The position numbers and the translations under genes are program-made. DNA of 64,000 nucleotides. Source: Streptomyces flavochromogenes (lineage in GTDB: Bacteria > Actinomycetota > Actinomycetes > Streptomycetales > Streptomycetaceae). Below the pieces are notes generated by a model. That model searched no databases. It saw nothing but the letters and a program-made list of their open reading frames with translations, and was not told where the DNA came from. The stretch is taken from contig NZ_JNZO01000012.1 in NCBI RefSeq assembly GCF_000717595.1, positions 248,001-312,000 on the forward strand, in the 5' to 3' direction. Within the stretch, counting starts at the first letter, position 1. The number at the start of each line of letters is the position of its first letter. Shown one piece after another: positions 1-7,351 of this stretch.

Positions 1-1
1 C

Positions 2-670
2 GGGGCGGTGTACAGCGAGGCCGAGACCGAGGCGATCGGCCGCTGGGCCGTCGAGAACGGTCTCTGGGTCCTCACGGACGAGATCTACGAGCACCTGGTC
101 TACGGCGGCGCGTCCGCCGTCTCCCTGCCGTCGGTCATGCCCGAGCTGCGCGACAAGTGCATCGTCGTCAACGGTGTCGCGAAGACGTACGCGATGACCG
201 GCTGGCGCGTGGGCTGGATCATCGGCCCGAAGGACGTCGTGAAGGCCGCGACGAACCTGCAGTCGCACGCCACGTCCAACGTGAGCAACGTCGCGCAGAT
301 CGCCGCCCTCGCCGCCGTCTCGGGCAACCTGGACGCCGTCGCGGAGATGGGGCGCGCCTTCGACCGCCGCCGCCAGACGATCGTGCGGATGCTCAACGAG
401 ATCGAGGGCGTCCTGTGCCCGACCCCGGAGGGCGCCTTCTACGTGTACCCCTCGGTGAAGGCCCTGCTCGGCAAGGAGATCCGCGGCAAGCGCCCGCAGA
501 CCTCCGTCGAGCTGGCCGCCCTGATCCTGGACGAGGCCGAGGTCGCGGTCGTCCCGGGCGAGGCCTTCGGCACGCCGGGCTACCTGCGCCTGTCGTACGC
601 GCTGGGTGACGAGGACCTGGTGGAGGGCGTGTCCCGTCTGCAGAAGCTCCTCGCCGAGGCGACGGACTGA
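2..670 (+). CDS. aspC: Aspartate/aromatic-type class I aminotransferase, 5'-truncated by window edge
   Basis: C-terminal ~222 residues of a PLP-dependent fold-type I aminotransferase; the N-terminus lies outside the window. Seen: the [11 protein letters not shown] stretch, whose Asp and Tyr contact PLP; the Schiff-base lysine in [11 protein letters not shown]; and the substrate-carboxylate arginine in YLRLSYAL. These fit the aspartate aminotransferase subfamily Ib of bacteria, which interconverts aspartate and glutamate with their 2-oxoacids in the cytoplasm. A strong terminator follows 13 bp after the stop. In related genomes this gene sits beside secE-nusG, which would lie just left of the window; that is recalled synteny. 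Exact substrate range cannot be read from the fragment. Confidence 0.93.
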   Translation, partial: GAVYSEAETEAIGRWAVENGLWVLTDEIYEHLVYGGASAVSLPSVMPELRDKCIVVNGVAKTYAMTGWRVGWIIGPKDVVKAATNLQSHATSNVSNVAQIAALAAVSGNLDAVAEMGRAFDRRRQTIVRMLNEIEGVLCPTPEGAFYVYPSVKALLGKEIRGKRPQTSVELAALILDEAEVAVVPGEAFGTPGYLRLSYALGDEDLVEGVSRLQKLLAEATD

Positions 671-683
671 TCGCACTCCTCGC

Positions 684-719
684 GGGCCCCCGGTTCTTCG
701 GAGCCGGGGGCCCGTTTTT
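684..719 (+). terminator. Rho-independent terminator of aspC
   Basis: Arms GGGCCCCCGG (684-693) and CCGGGGGCCC (704-713) pair perfectly. The stem continues inward (T-G, T-A, C-G) around a TTCG tetraloop at 697-700, giving about 13 bp in total. A run of five T follows at 715-719. This is a textbook intrinsic terminator. Confidence 0.9.
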
Positions 720-788
720 GCGTTCTAGCAAGGTCCCGATCGGGGAAACGGGGTGCCTTCGTCCATTCGGGTGCGGCAGGATCAGCCA

Positions 789-1820
789 ATGGAGCACGTT
801 TACCGCGATCTCACCCAGCTGCCCAAGGCCCATCTGCACCTGCACTTCACCGGTTCGATGCGGCCCACCACCCTGATCGAGCTGGCCGACAAGTACGGCG
901 TGCACCTTCCCGAGGCGCTGAGCAGTGGTACGCCTCCGAAGCTGCGGGCGACCGACGAGCGCGGCTGGTTCCGCTTCCAGCGGCTGTACGACATCGCCCG
1001 CTCCTGCCTGCGCGCCCCCGAGGACATCCAGCGGCTCGTCCGCGAGGCCGCCCAGGAGGACGTCCGGGACGGCTCGGGCTGGCTGGAGATCCAGGTCGAC
1101 CCCACCTCGTACGCCCCGCACCTCGGCGGGCTGATCCCCGCCCTGGAGATCATCCTCGACGCGGTCGAGGCGGCCTCGCGGGAGACCGGGCTCGGGATGC
1201 GGGTGCTCGTCGCGGCGAACCGGATGAAGCACCCCCTGGAGGCGCGGACGCTCGCCCGGCTCGCGGTGCGGTTCGCGGACCGGGGCGTGGTCGGCTTCGG
1301 GCTCTCCAACGACGAGCGGCGGGGCCTCGCGCGGGACTTCGACCGCGCCTTCGCCATCGCGCGCGAGGGCGGCCTGCTCGCTGCCCCGCACGGCGGCGAA
1401 CTGACGGGTCCGGCGTCCGTGCGGGACTGCCTGGACGATCTGCGGGCGTCCCGGGTCGGCCACGGAGTCCGGTCCGCCGAGGACCCACGACTGCTGCGCA
1501 AGCTCGCGGAGCGGGGGGTGACCTGCGAGGTCTGCCCGGCCTCCAATGTGGCCCTCGGGGTGTACGAGAAGCACGAGGACGTCCCGCTGCGGACGCTCTT
1601 CGACGCGGGGGTGCCGATGGCCCTCGGCGCGGACGACCCCCTGCTCTTCGGCTCCCGTCTCGCGGCGCAGTACGAGATCGCCCGCAGGCACCACGACTTC
1701 ACGGACCCGGAACTGGCGGAACTGGCCCGTCAGTCGGTACGGGGCTCGGCGGCTCCGGAGGACATCAGGGAGAAGCTGCTGTCCGGGATCGACGACTGGC
1801 TGGCCGCCCCGGTGGGGTGA
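789..1820 (+). CDS. add: Adenosine deaminase
   Basis: 343-residue zinc deaminase converting adenosine or deoxyadenosine to inosine in purine salvage. All family landmarks are visible: the metal-binding HLHFTGS near residue 16, the APHGGELTG His/Glu segment, GHG in RVGHGVRS, CPASNVALG, and the late catalytic Asp pair in ALGADDPLLF. The start at 789 is chosen because HVYRDLTQLPKAHLHLH is the usual N-terminus and GCAGGA lies 8 bp upstream; an in-frame ATG at 753 would add 12 atypical residues. It is transcribed separately from aspC. Its last 56 bp overlap the convergent gene at 1765-2478. Related amidohydrolases such as adenine deaminase are possible but less likely given the HxHxTGS motif. Confidence 0.9.
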   Translation: MEHVYRDLTQLPKAHLHLHFTGSMRPTTLIELADKYGVHLPEALSSGTPPKLRATDERGWFRFQRLYDIARSCLRAPEDIQRLVREAAQEDVRDGSGWLEIQVDPTSYAPHLGGLIPALEIILDAVEAASRETGLGMRVLVAANRMKHPLEARTLARLAVRFADRGVVGFGLSNDERRGLARDFDRAFAIAREGGLLAAPHGGELTGPASVRDCLDDLRASRVGHGVRSAEDPRLLRKLAERGVTCEVCPASNVALGVYEKHEDVPLRTLFDAGVPMALGADDPLLFGSRLAAQYEIARRHHDFTDPELAELARQSVRGSAAPEDIREKLLSGIDDWLAAPVG

Positions 1821-2478
1821 AGCGGTGCAGCGGGGGCCGGGCCTGGAACCCGATGTCCACCTCGGTGAGGTCCCACCCGGGCGCGGGCTGCTCCAGGAAG
1901 GGCGTCAGCGAGGCGAGCAGGACGTCGTGGCCCTTGGGGGCCCGCTCGTGCGGCGGCCCGTGTCCGGCCGCCACGGCGAGCTCCCCGGCGGCGGCGCAGA
2001 GCACGTCCCGGTCGCCGAAGAGGAAGAGCGTGCGGGCGTGCACGGCGGTCCGGAGCCGACCTGCGAGCCGCTCGGGGGCCGCCTTCCAGGCGGCGGCGCG
2101 GTCGGCGGTGCGCCGCTCGTCGGTGCGGAGGGTCAGTGGCCGCCCGTCGCGGAGCCGGCCGCGCAGCGCGGGCCAGGCGGAGGGACGCAGGCCGCCGGTG
2201 TCCCGGTGGGCGAGGACGAGGTCGACGGGGGTGCCCGGCGCGTAGGCGCGCGGCAGGCTGTCACGCAGCGGGACCTGGACGAGCGTGTACCGGGAGAACG
2301 CGGCGAAGGAGAAGAGCGCGGCGAGCCGGGCGAGGCCGTCGTGGTCGCCGACGAGGTAGCCCCACCGGTCGTGGAGGGGCGAGTTGAGCGTGGTGTGCCG
2401 CAACGGGGGCCAGGGCCGGACGACTCGGTGCTCGCGCTCCCCCGCGCGGATCCGGTACTCCCGGGCCTTGAGACGCAT
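1765..2478 (-). CDS. Conserved hypothetical protein
   Basis: 237-residue protein I do not recognise. It has an aromatic N-terminal half (YRIRAG, RPWPPLRHTTLN, RWGYLVGDHDGLARLAAL), then an arginine-rich middle and a C-terminal region with PFLEQPAPGW and LTEVDIGFQARP. No membrane segment or signal peptide is evident, so it is probably cytoplasmic. It starts 41 bp downstream of murB on the same strand and may be cotranscribed with it. The start at 2478 (ATG) is a choice; an in-frame GTG at 2514 would add 12 residues, and neither has a strong Shine-Dalgarno. Its 3' end overlaps add by 56 bp. Codon bias supports this strand over the competing plus-strand frame. Confidence 0.6.
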   Translation of the reverse strand: MRLKAREYRIRAGEREHRVVRPWPPLRHTTLNSPLHDRWGYLVGDHDGLARLAALFSFAAFSRYTLVQVPLRDSLPRAYAPGTPVDLVLAHRDTGGLRPSAWPALRGRLRDGRPLTLRTDERRTADRAAAWKAAPERLAGRLRTAVHARTLFLFGDRDVLCAAAGELAVAAGHGPPHERAPKGHDVLLASLTPFLEQPAPGWDLTEVDIGFQARPPLHRFTPPGRPASRRSRTAASP

Positions 2479-2519
2479 CTCGACAGCCTGCGGCCCCGCG
2501 CGCGTCCCGCACAAACGCT

Positions 2520-3578
2520 TTAGAGACTGACGCCGACCGTCACGGGCTCGTTGACCAGCGTGATCCCGAAGGCCTCGTGGACCCCGGCGACGACCTCACG
2601 GGCCAGCGCGAGCAGGTCCTCGGTGGTCGCCTCGCCCCTGTTGGTCAGCGCGAGCGTGTGCTTGGTGGAGATCCGCGCGGGCCCGGAGCCGTACCCCTTG
2701 GTGAATCCGGCCTTGTCGATCAGCCAGGCGGCGGAGGTCTTCACGGCACCGTCGTCGCCCGCGGGGAAGGCCGGCGGCGTGACGTCCGCGCCGAGGCGCC
2801 CGGCCACCCGCGTGAGGAAGGTCTCGTACTCCCCCGCCGTGAGGATCGGGTTGGTGAAGAAGGAGCCCGCGGACCAGGTGTCGTGGTCCGCGGGGTCCAG
2901 GACCATGCCCTTGCCGGCGCGCAGCCGCAGGACGGTCTCGCGGGCGTGGGTGAGCGGCACCCGGTCCCCGGCGCCGACGCCGAGGGCGCGTGCGGTCTCC
3001 GGGTAGTTGATCGGCGCGGACAGGCCGTCCGCGTCCTCCAGCTCGAAGCGGACCCGCAGGACCACGTACCGGTCGGGGTGGTCCTTGAAGAGGCTGTGGC
3101 GGTACGAGAAGGCGCACTCGGCGTTGGTGAGGGTGACGGTCTCCTCGGCGCGCCGGTCGTAGGCGACGACCTCGGTCACGGTGGCGGAGACGTCCTGCCC
3201 GTACGCGCCGACGTTCTGGATCGGGGTCGCGCCGGCCGAGCCGGGGATGCCGGCCAGGCACTCGATCCCGGCGAGCCCTGCCTCGACGGTGCGGGCGACG
3301 GCGTCGGTCCAGACCTCACCGGCGGCGAGCTCCAGCCTCGTCCCGTCGAGGGCGAAGCCCTCGGTCGCGATCCGCAGGGCGGTGCCGTCGAAGCCCTTGT
3401 CGCCGATGACGAGGTTGGACCCGCCTCCGATGATCAGCAGCGGCGTCCCCGTGGCGTCGGCCTCGCGCACGGCCGCGACCACCTCGTCGTCCGTGGTGGC
3501 GGTGACGAGCCGGGCCGCGGGACCGCCGAGCCGGAAGGTGGTCAGGGGCGCGAGGGGGGCGTCGAGAAGAGGCTGCAC
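2520..3578 (-). CDS. murB: UDP-N-acetylenolpyruvoylglucosamine reductase
   Basis: 352-residue FAD enzyme that reduces UDP-GlcNAc-enolpyruvate to UDP-MurNAc with NADPH, the second committed step of peptidoglycan synthesis. Seen: the FAD-binding IIGGGSNLVIGD, CLAGIPGSAGATPIQNVGAYGQ, YRHSLFK, the active-site segment AGSFFTNPI (Ser proton donor region), and the terminal VNEPVTVGV. Length fits the long (type I-like) MurB common in actinobacteria. It is preceded by the terminator at 3596-3638 that ends the upstream MFS gene, so it probably has its own promoter in the short 3579-3595 gap or reads through. The next gene at 2478 may share its message. Confidence 0.95.
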   Translation of the reverse strand: MQPLLDAPLAPLTTFRLGGPAARLVTATTDDEVVAAVREADATGTPLLIIGGGSNLVIGDKGFDGTALRIATEGFALDGTRLELAAGEVWTDAVARTVEAGLAGIECLAGIPGSAGATPIQNVGAYGQDVSATVTEVVAYDRRAEETVTLTNAECAFSYRHSLFKDHPDRYVVLRVRFELEDADGLSAPINYPETARALGVGAGDRVPLTHARETVLRLRAGKGMVLDPADHDTWSAGSFFTNPILTAGEYETFLTRVAGRLGADVTPPAFPAGDDGAVKTSAAWLIDKAGFTKGYGSGPARISTKHTLALTNRGEATTEDLLALAREVVAGVHEAFGITLVNEPVTVGVSL

Positions 3579-3595
3579 GGGCTCAAGAGTACGGG

Positions 3596-3638
3596 GCCGT
3601 CCCGGCCGGGAGACGTCTCGTCTCCCGGCCGGGACGGC
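3596..3638 (-). terminator. Perfect 19-bp hairpin terminator between MFS gene and murB
   Basis: Arms 3596-3614 and 3620-3638 are perfect inverse complements (core CCGTCCCGGCCGGGAGAC) with a 5-nt loop, GTCTC. It lies 10 bp downstream of the MFS stop and 17 bp upstream of the murB start. There is no clear T-tract on the minus strand, which is common for streptomycete terminators. Confidence 0.8.
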
Positions 3639-3648
3639 GCGGGCCCGC

Positions 3649-5094
3649 TCACGCGGCGATCAGGTTCTTCTCCCCGGCCTCCGCCTCGGCCGCCGCCTCC
3701 GCCCTGCGCCGGGCCTCCTGGCGCCGCGACGGCGCGAACAGCACCGCCACCGCGCCGAGGGCCACCGCCCCCGCGCCGACCCACAGCGCGGGCAGCAGGC
3801 CGTCGACGAAGCTCTGGCCGGACTGGTAGCCGCCCTGGGCGGCGAAGATCGAGGCCATCACGGCGACGCCGAGCGCGCCGCCGACCTCGCGCAGCGCGTT
3901 GTTGGCGCCGGACGCGATGCCCTGCTCTGAGGGGCGGACGCTGGACATCACGAGGTTGGCCGCCGGTGCGAAGTACAGCGCCATGCCGATGCCGCTCACG
4001 ACGAGGGCGGGGAGCTGGGCGGCGTACGAGGCGTCGGGGGTCAGGACGAGCGCGAACCAGGCGAGGCCGATCGCCTGCAGGGCGAGACCCGCGGCGACGA
4101 CCGGGCGGCCGCCGATGCGGTCGGAGAGGGCGCCCGCGAGCGGCGCGACGATCATCGGCATGCCGGTCCAGGGCAGCATCCGCAGCCCGGCCTCGGTGGG
4201 CGAGTAGCCGAGGACGCCCTGCATGTACTGGCTGAGCAGGAAGATCGAGCCGAACATGCCGAGGAACATCAGCAGGCTGGCCGCGTTGATCCCGGCGAAC
4301 GCGCGGTTGCGGAAGAGCCGCATGGGCAGCATCGGGGCCTTGGCGCGTATGCCGTGGCGGATGAATCCGCCGATGAGCGCGGTGCCGGCGATCAGTCCGG
4401 TGAGGACGGTGAGGGAGGTCCAGCCGTCGATCGGGCCGCGGATCAGGCCGTACACGATGCCGAAGAGGCCGCCGCTGGCGAGGAGCGTGCCGGTGATGTC
4501 GAGGGGGGCGCCGGTGCCGTGCGACTCGGCGAGACGCAGCCGGGCGAGCGGCAGCAGGGCGAGGCCGAGCGGGACGTTCAGCCAGAAGATCCACTGCCAG
4601 GAGAGGTGTTCGGTGAGGACGCCGCCGATGAGGGGGCCCGAGGCGACGGCGAGTCCCTGGACGGCGCCCCAGATGCCGAAGGCCGTCCCGCGCTTGGCGG
4701 CCGGGACGGCCGCGGTGAGCAGGGTGAGCGTGAGCGGCATCATGATCGCGGCGCCGACGCCCTGGACGGCGCGGGCGGCGATCAGCGCGTCGATGCCGGG
4801 GGCGAGGGCGGCCGCGGCGGAGGCGCCGGTGAAGACGGTGAGTCCGACGATGAACAGGCGGCGGCGGCCGAACCGGTCGCCGAGGGCGGCGCCGAACATG
4901 AGGAGGACGGCGAACGTGAGGGTGTACGCGCTCACCGTCCATTCGAGGTCGTGCAGTGCTCCGCCGAGGTCCTCGCGGATCGAGGGGAGGGCGGTGGTGA
5001 CGACGAGGTTGTCGAGGGCCGCCATGAAGCCGGCGGCGCTGGTGATGACGAGTGCCCAGGCGACGGAACCGCGGCGGGCTGCTGGCTGGTTCAT
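3649..5094 (-). CDS. MFS drug efflux transporter, DHA2 (EmrB/QacA) family
   Basis: 481-residue integral membrane protein with about 14 predicted segments, typical of proton-coupled DHA2 multidrug exporters. Seen: motif C/D1-like FMAALDNLVVTTALPSI at the N-terminus, motif A in GAALGDRFGRRRLF, and the helix-4 arginine region RAVQGVGAAIMMPL. ATG at 5094 has GAGGGG six bases upstream. A 20-bp palindrome 21 bp upstream of the start (5115-5134) recurs in front of the neighbouring TetR gene, so repression by that TetR and ligand-dependent induction are inferred. Substrate is unknown. The C-terminal tail is Ala/Glu-rich. Confidence 0.88.
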   Translation of the reverse strand: MNQPAARRGSVAWALVITSAAGFMAALDNLVVTTALPSIREDLGGALHDLEWTVSAYTLTFAVLLMFGAALGDRFGRRRLFIVGLTVFTGASAAAALAPGIDALIAARAVQGVGAAIMMPLTLTLLTAAVPAAKRGTAFGIWGAVQGLAVASGPLIGGVLTEHLSWQWIFWLNVPLGLALLPLARLRLAESHGTGAPLDITGTLLASGGLFGIVYGLIRGPIDGWTSLTVLTGLIAGTALIGGFIRHGIRAKAPMLPMRLFRNRAFAGINAASLLMFLGMFGSIFLLSQYMQGVLGYSPTEAGLRMLPWTGMPMIVAPLAGALSDRIGGRPVVAAGLALQAIGLAWFALVLTPDASYAAQLPALVVSGIGMALYFAPAANLVMSSVRPSEQGIASGANNALREVGGALGVAVMASIFAAQGGYQSGQSFVDGLLPALWVGAGAVALGAVAVLFAPSRRQEARRRAEAAAEAEAGEKNLIAA

Positions 5095-5114
5095 TACTGC
5101 CCCTCAGATCTCAG

Positions 5115-5134
5115 GTTAGTTATTGCTGACTAAC
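5115..5134. promoter_or_regulatory. Putative TetR operator in the MFS promoter
   Basis: GTTAGT-N8-ACTAAC palindrome, identical in arms and spacing to the one at 5774-5793. It sits 21-40 bp upstream of the MFS start, where binding would block RNA polymerase. No other match was noticed nearby. Confidence 0.75.
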
Positions 5135-5194
5135 TTTCGCGCCCATGAAAGAGCGGGGACGCACGGGGGTGCCACGCGAAGGCGGGCGGCGGCG

Positions 5195-5764
5195 CTACTT
5201 CTCCGGACCGCCGGGGCGCCGGACGGAGGGATAGAACCCCTCCCAGACCCGGTGCTCGGACGGGAAGCCCATGGCGACGAGGGTGTTGATGAGCATCCCG
5301 TACGCCAGGAAGGTCGTGGTCTCGTCGGCGTCCGCGCCGAGCGCGAGGTGGACGGTCTCCCAGAGCGCCGTCCAGCCGGCCCGCACGGCCTCGCCGAACT
5401 CGTGGTCACCGGCCGCCTCGGCGGCGGCGACGGTCACGTACACCTGCATCTGCATGAGGAGCCGGTCGGGATCCTCGCTGATGATCCGGGTGTACGCGGC
5501 GGCCATGGCATGCAGGGCCTCCTGGCCGGTCAACCCCTCCGAGGCTTCCTCGAAGACCCGGATCGTGTCGCTGATGCAGCGCTCGGAGGCGGCCAGGAAG
5601 ATGGCCTTCTTGCCCGGGAAGAGCCGGAAGAGGTACGGCTGCGAGACGCCGACGCGCCTGGCGATCGCCTCGGTGGACGTGCCGTGGTACCCGCCGCGGC
5701 TGAACTCGCTCATCGCCGCGCGAATGACGCTCTCGCGCCGCTCCTCCGCACTCATCCTGACCAT
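5195..5764 (-). CDS. TetR-family transcriptional regulator of the adjacent MFS exporter
   Basis: 189-residue repressor. The N-terminal TetR helix-turn-helix is clear: RRESVIRAAMSEF, then TEAIARRVGVSQPYLFRLFPGKKAIF (recognition helix around residues 40-50). The ligand-binding domain contains many Met and Trp and gives no ligand clue. It is on the same strand as, and about 100 bp upstream of, the MFS gene. A GTTAGT-N8-ACTAAC operator lies 10 bp upstream of its start, consistent with autoregulation. ATG at 5764 is chosen; a TTG at 5785 would sit inside the operator and an ATG at 5755 is also possible. Confidence 0.88.
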   Translation of the reverse strand: MVRMSAEERRESVIRAAMSEFSRGGYHGTSTEAIARRVGVSQPYLFRLFPGKKAIFLAASERCISDTIRVFEEASEGLTGQEALHAMAAAYTRIISEDPDRLLMQMQVYVTVAAAEAAGDHEFGEAVRAGWTALWETVHLALGADADETTTFLAYGMLINTLVAMGFPSEHRVWEGFYPSVRRPGGPEK

Positions 5765-5773
5765 GCTCACCAA

Positions 5774-5793
5774 GTTAGTGCTCAATCACTAAC
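5774..5793. promoter_or_regulatory. Putative TetR autoregulatory operator
   Basis: GTTAGT-N8-ACTAAC, with extended arms GTTAGTG/CACTAAC. It lies in the 28-bp gap between the hadB-like stop and the TetR start, and its last base is part of the hadB-like stop codon. Occupancy could therefore also act as a roadblock to transcription arriving from the dehydratase genes. Confidence 0.72.
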
Positions 5794-6167
5794 TAGGCAA
5801 GGGGAAAGGCGGGCGGCCGCTCTCCGCGGCCGCCGGCGGCGACCTTGGCGCTGACCTCGATCAGCGCACCGACCTCGTCGTTGGGGACGACGACCGGCTT
5901 GGTGAAGCGGACGCCGTACTCGACGACGGCGGCGGGGTCGCCGGCCCAGTCGGTGACGACGCGGATCGCCTCGGCCATGGTGAACATGCCGTGGGCGATG
6001 ACGTCGGGAAGGCCGACCTCCACCGCGAACTTCTCGTTCCAGTGGATGGGGTTGAAGTCCCCGGAGGCGCCGGCGTACCGGACGAGTGTGGCGCGCGTCA
6101 CGGGAAAGGTCTGCGCGGGCAGCTCGGTGCCGACCTCGACCTCGTCGTAGGCGATCTTCGCGGTCAT
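5793..6167 (-). CDS. MaoC-type (R)-3-hydroxyacyl dehydratase subunit, HadB-like
   Basis: 124-residue single hot-dog-fold MaoC protein. The catalytic hydratase-2 motif is present in YAGASGDFNPIHWNEKFA (Asp and His) followed by GLPDVIAHGMFTMA. In mycobacteria HadA pairs with HadB as the dehydratase of type II fatty-acid synthesis, and the rpmG-hadA-hadB order is conserved there; equivalence here is inferred from that synteny. ATG at 6167 is 2 bp after the hadA-like stop with GAGGGGG upstream, so the two are translationally coupled. The actual acyl chain range is unknown. The stop overlaps the TetR operator by one base. Confidence 0.85.
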   Translation of the reverse strand: MTAKIAYDEVEVGTELPAQTFPVTRATLVRYAGASGDFNPIHWNEKFAVEVGLPDVIAHGMFTMAEAIRVVTDWAGDPAAVVEYGVRFTKPVVVPNDEVGALIEVSAKVAAGGRGERPPAFPLA

Positions 6168-6169
6168 GG

Positions 6170-6622
6170 TCAGGCCCCCTCGGGTGCGCGGGAGACGAGC
6201 TTCGTCCAGGCGGTCACGACGTGCTCGCCGGACTCGTCGTGGACCTCGCCGCGGATGTCCAGGATGTCGTTGCCCGCGAGGGACTTGATCGCCTCGATGG
6301 TGGAGGTCACCGAGAGCCGGTCCCCGGCACGCACCGGCCGCGTGTAGGCGAACTTCTGGTCGCCGTGGACGACGCGGCTGTAGTCCAGACCCAGCTGGGG
6401 GTCCTCGATGACCGCGCCGGCCGCCTTGAACGTGATGGCGAACACAAAGGTCGGCGGAGCGATCACATCGGGATGCCCGAGCTCCTTGGCCGCTTCCTGG
6501 TCGACATAGGCGGGATTCACGTCCCCGATCGCCTCGGCGAACTCGCGGATCTTCTCGCGGCCGACCTCGTAGGCCGGGGTGGGCGGATAGGTCCGGCCCA
6601 CGAAGGACTGGTCGAGCGCCAT
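6170..6622 (-). CDS. MaoC N-terminal-type dehydratase subunit, HadA-like
   Basis: 150-residue hot-dog protein of the FAS1-like dehydratase family: FVGRTYPPTPAYEVGREKI at the N-terminus, then GDVNPAYVD, PPTFVFAITF and VHGDQKFAYTRPVRAGDRL. This family lacks the full catalytic Asp/His pair and usually partners a catalytic MaoC subunit, here the downstream gene. ATG at 6622 is chosen because AGGAGGT lies 9 bp upstream; an in-frame start at 6655 would add 11 residues. It lies 48 bp (6623-6670 side) past the rpmG terminator, so transcription may come from partial read-through. The rpmG-hadA-hadB synteny with mycobacteria supports a role in acyl-chain dehydration. Confidence 0.85.
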   Translation of the reverse strand: MALDQSFVGRTYPPTPAYEVGREKIREFAEAIGDVNPAYVDQEAAKELGHPDVIAPPTFVFAITFKAAGAVIEDPQLGLDYSRVVHGDQKFAYTRPVRAGDRLSVTSTIEAIKSLAGNDILDIRGEVHDESGEHVVTAWTKLVSRAPEGA

Positions 6623-6658
6623 GGACTCGATACCTCCTGGATTTGTTGCCGACAAACG

Positions 6659-6694
6659 ACACGAGGCCGCCCCCGAGTGGGGACGGCCTCGTGT
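6659..6694 (-). terminator. Intrinsic terminator/attenuator after rpmG
   Basis: 16-bp stem with one C-A mismatch between 6659-6674 and 6679-6694, loop GAGT. A T-rich stretch follows on the minus strand. It separates rpmG from the dehydratase pair. Confidence 0.8.
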
Positions 6695-6704
6695 ACGAGC
6701 CTGA

Positions 6705-6869
6705 TTAGCGCGTCTCGCGGTGTGCAGTGTGCGAGTTGCAGCGGGGGCAGTGCTTCTTCATCTCAAGACGGTCCGGGTTGTTACGCCGGTTCTTCTTGGT
6801 GATGTAGTTCCGCTCCTTGCACTCCACGCAGGCCAGCGTGATCTTCGGGCGGACGTCGGTGGCAGCCAC
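6705..6869 (-). CDS. rpmG: 50S ribosomal protein L33 (zinc-binding form)
   Basis: 54-residue L33 with both cysteine pairs, CVEC and CPRC, so this is the zinc-containing C+ paralogue; actinobacteria often have a second, Cys-free form induced by zinc starvation. GTG at 6869 is chosen because AAGGAG lies 7 bp upstream and [17 protein letters not shown] matches the family N-terminus. A longer in-frame reading to 6941 runs into non-coding sequence. tRNA-Met and tRNA-Thr genes lie upstream on the same strand, and a terminator follows. Part of the large ribosomal subunit near the E site. Confidence 0.96.
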
Positions 6870-6955
6870 GTGAGTGCTCCTTGGACGGATGGGACGGATG
6901 AACGCATAAAAGAGTAGCCGATCGAAGGACCGACCCCACAATCGGCTACCGTGTG

Positions 6956-7028
6956 TAGCGGTGACCGGACTTGAACCGGTGACACAGCGATTATGAGCCG
7001 CTTGCTCTACCGACTGAGCTACACCGCT
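6956..7028 (-). tRNA. tRNA-Met (CAT), elongator type
   Basis: 73-nt cloverleaf. The acceptor arms AGCGGTG/CACCGCT pair perfectly, the D arm is GCTCAGTCGGTAGAGC, the anticodon loop is CTCATAA with CAT, and the T arm is ACCGGTTCAAGTCCGGT. The A-U first pair and normal D arm suggest the elongator rather than the initiator. CCA is not encoded. Confidence 0.95.
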
Positions 7029-7071
7029 TTGATGATCGGGAGCCCGCCCGAAGACGGGTCCTTCTCACCAG

Positions 7072-7144
7072 AGCCCCAATACGGAATCGAACCGTAGACC
7101 TTCTCCTTACCATGGAGACGCTCTACCGACTGAGCTATTGGGGC
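7072..7144 (-). tRNA. tRNA-Thr (GGT)
   Basis: 73-nt cloverleaf with acceptor stem GCCCCAA/TTGGGGC, D arm GCTCAGTCGGTAGAGC, anticodon stem TCTCC/GGAGA with GGT in the loop, and T arm TACGGTTCGATTCCGTA. CCA is not encoded. It lies 43 bp upstream of tRNA-Met and is probably cotranscribed with it. Confidence 0.95.
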
Positions 7145-7328
7145 GAGCGAGGAAGACATTACACGGTCTCCGGCCCATCACCCAAATCCGTTTCGCGAGG
7201 CCCCCGCGACGGTCCTCACCAGGCGTCCCGTACGCCACTCGTGGCCTCATCGGTACGACTATTGCGCTCCTCCTCGAAGCTCGGTCCGAGCGCCCCTAGG
7301 CTCTCCCCCACGCTTCGTGATCTTGATC

Positions 7329-7348
7329 TTGAGGAGCCTTGAGGAGCC
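7329..7348 (+). promoter_or_regulatory. Tandemly duplicated Shine-Dalgarno
   Basis: The decamer TTGAGGAGCC occurs twice back to back (7329-7338 and 7339-7348), 3 bp before the ATG at 7352. AGGAG copies therefore sit about 5 and 15 bases from the start codon; the proximal one has workable spacing. This looks like a recent slippage duplication. Confidence 0.75.
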
Positions 7349-7351
7349 CCG

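Noticed and set aside
1546..2523. Plus-strand open frame opposite the hypothetical gene after add
   Set aside because: It is a continuation of GC-rich antisense; composition is Gly/Arg/Glu-dominated without domain features, and the minus-strand frame has normal residue balance.
5764..5785. TTG start at 5785 for the TetR gene
   Set aside because: It would place the start codon within the operator palindrome and lacks a ribosome site; ATG 5764 is better.
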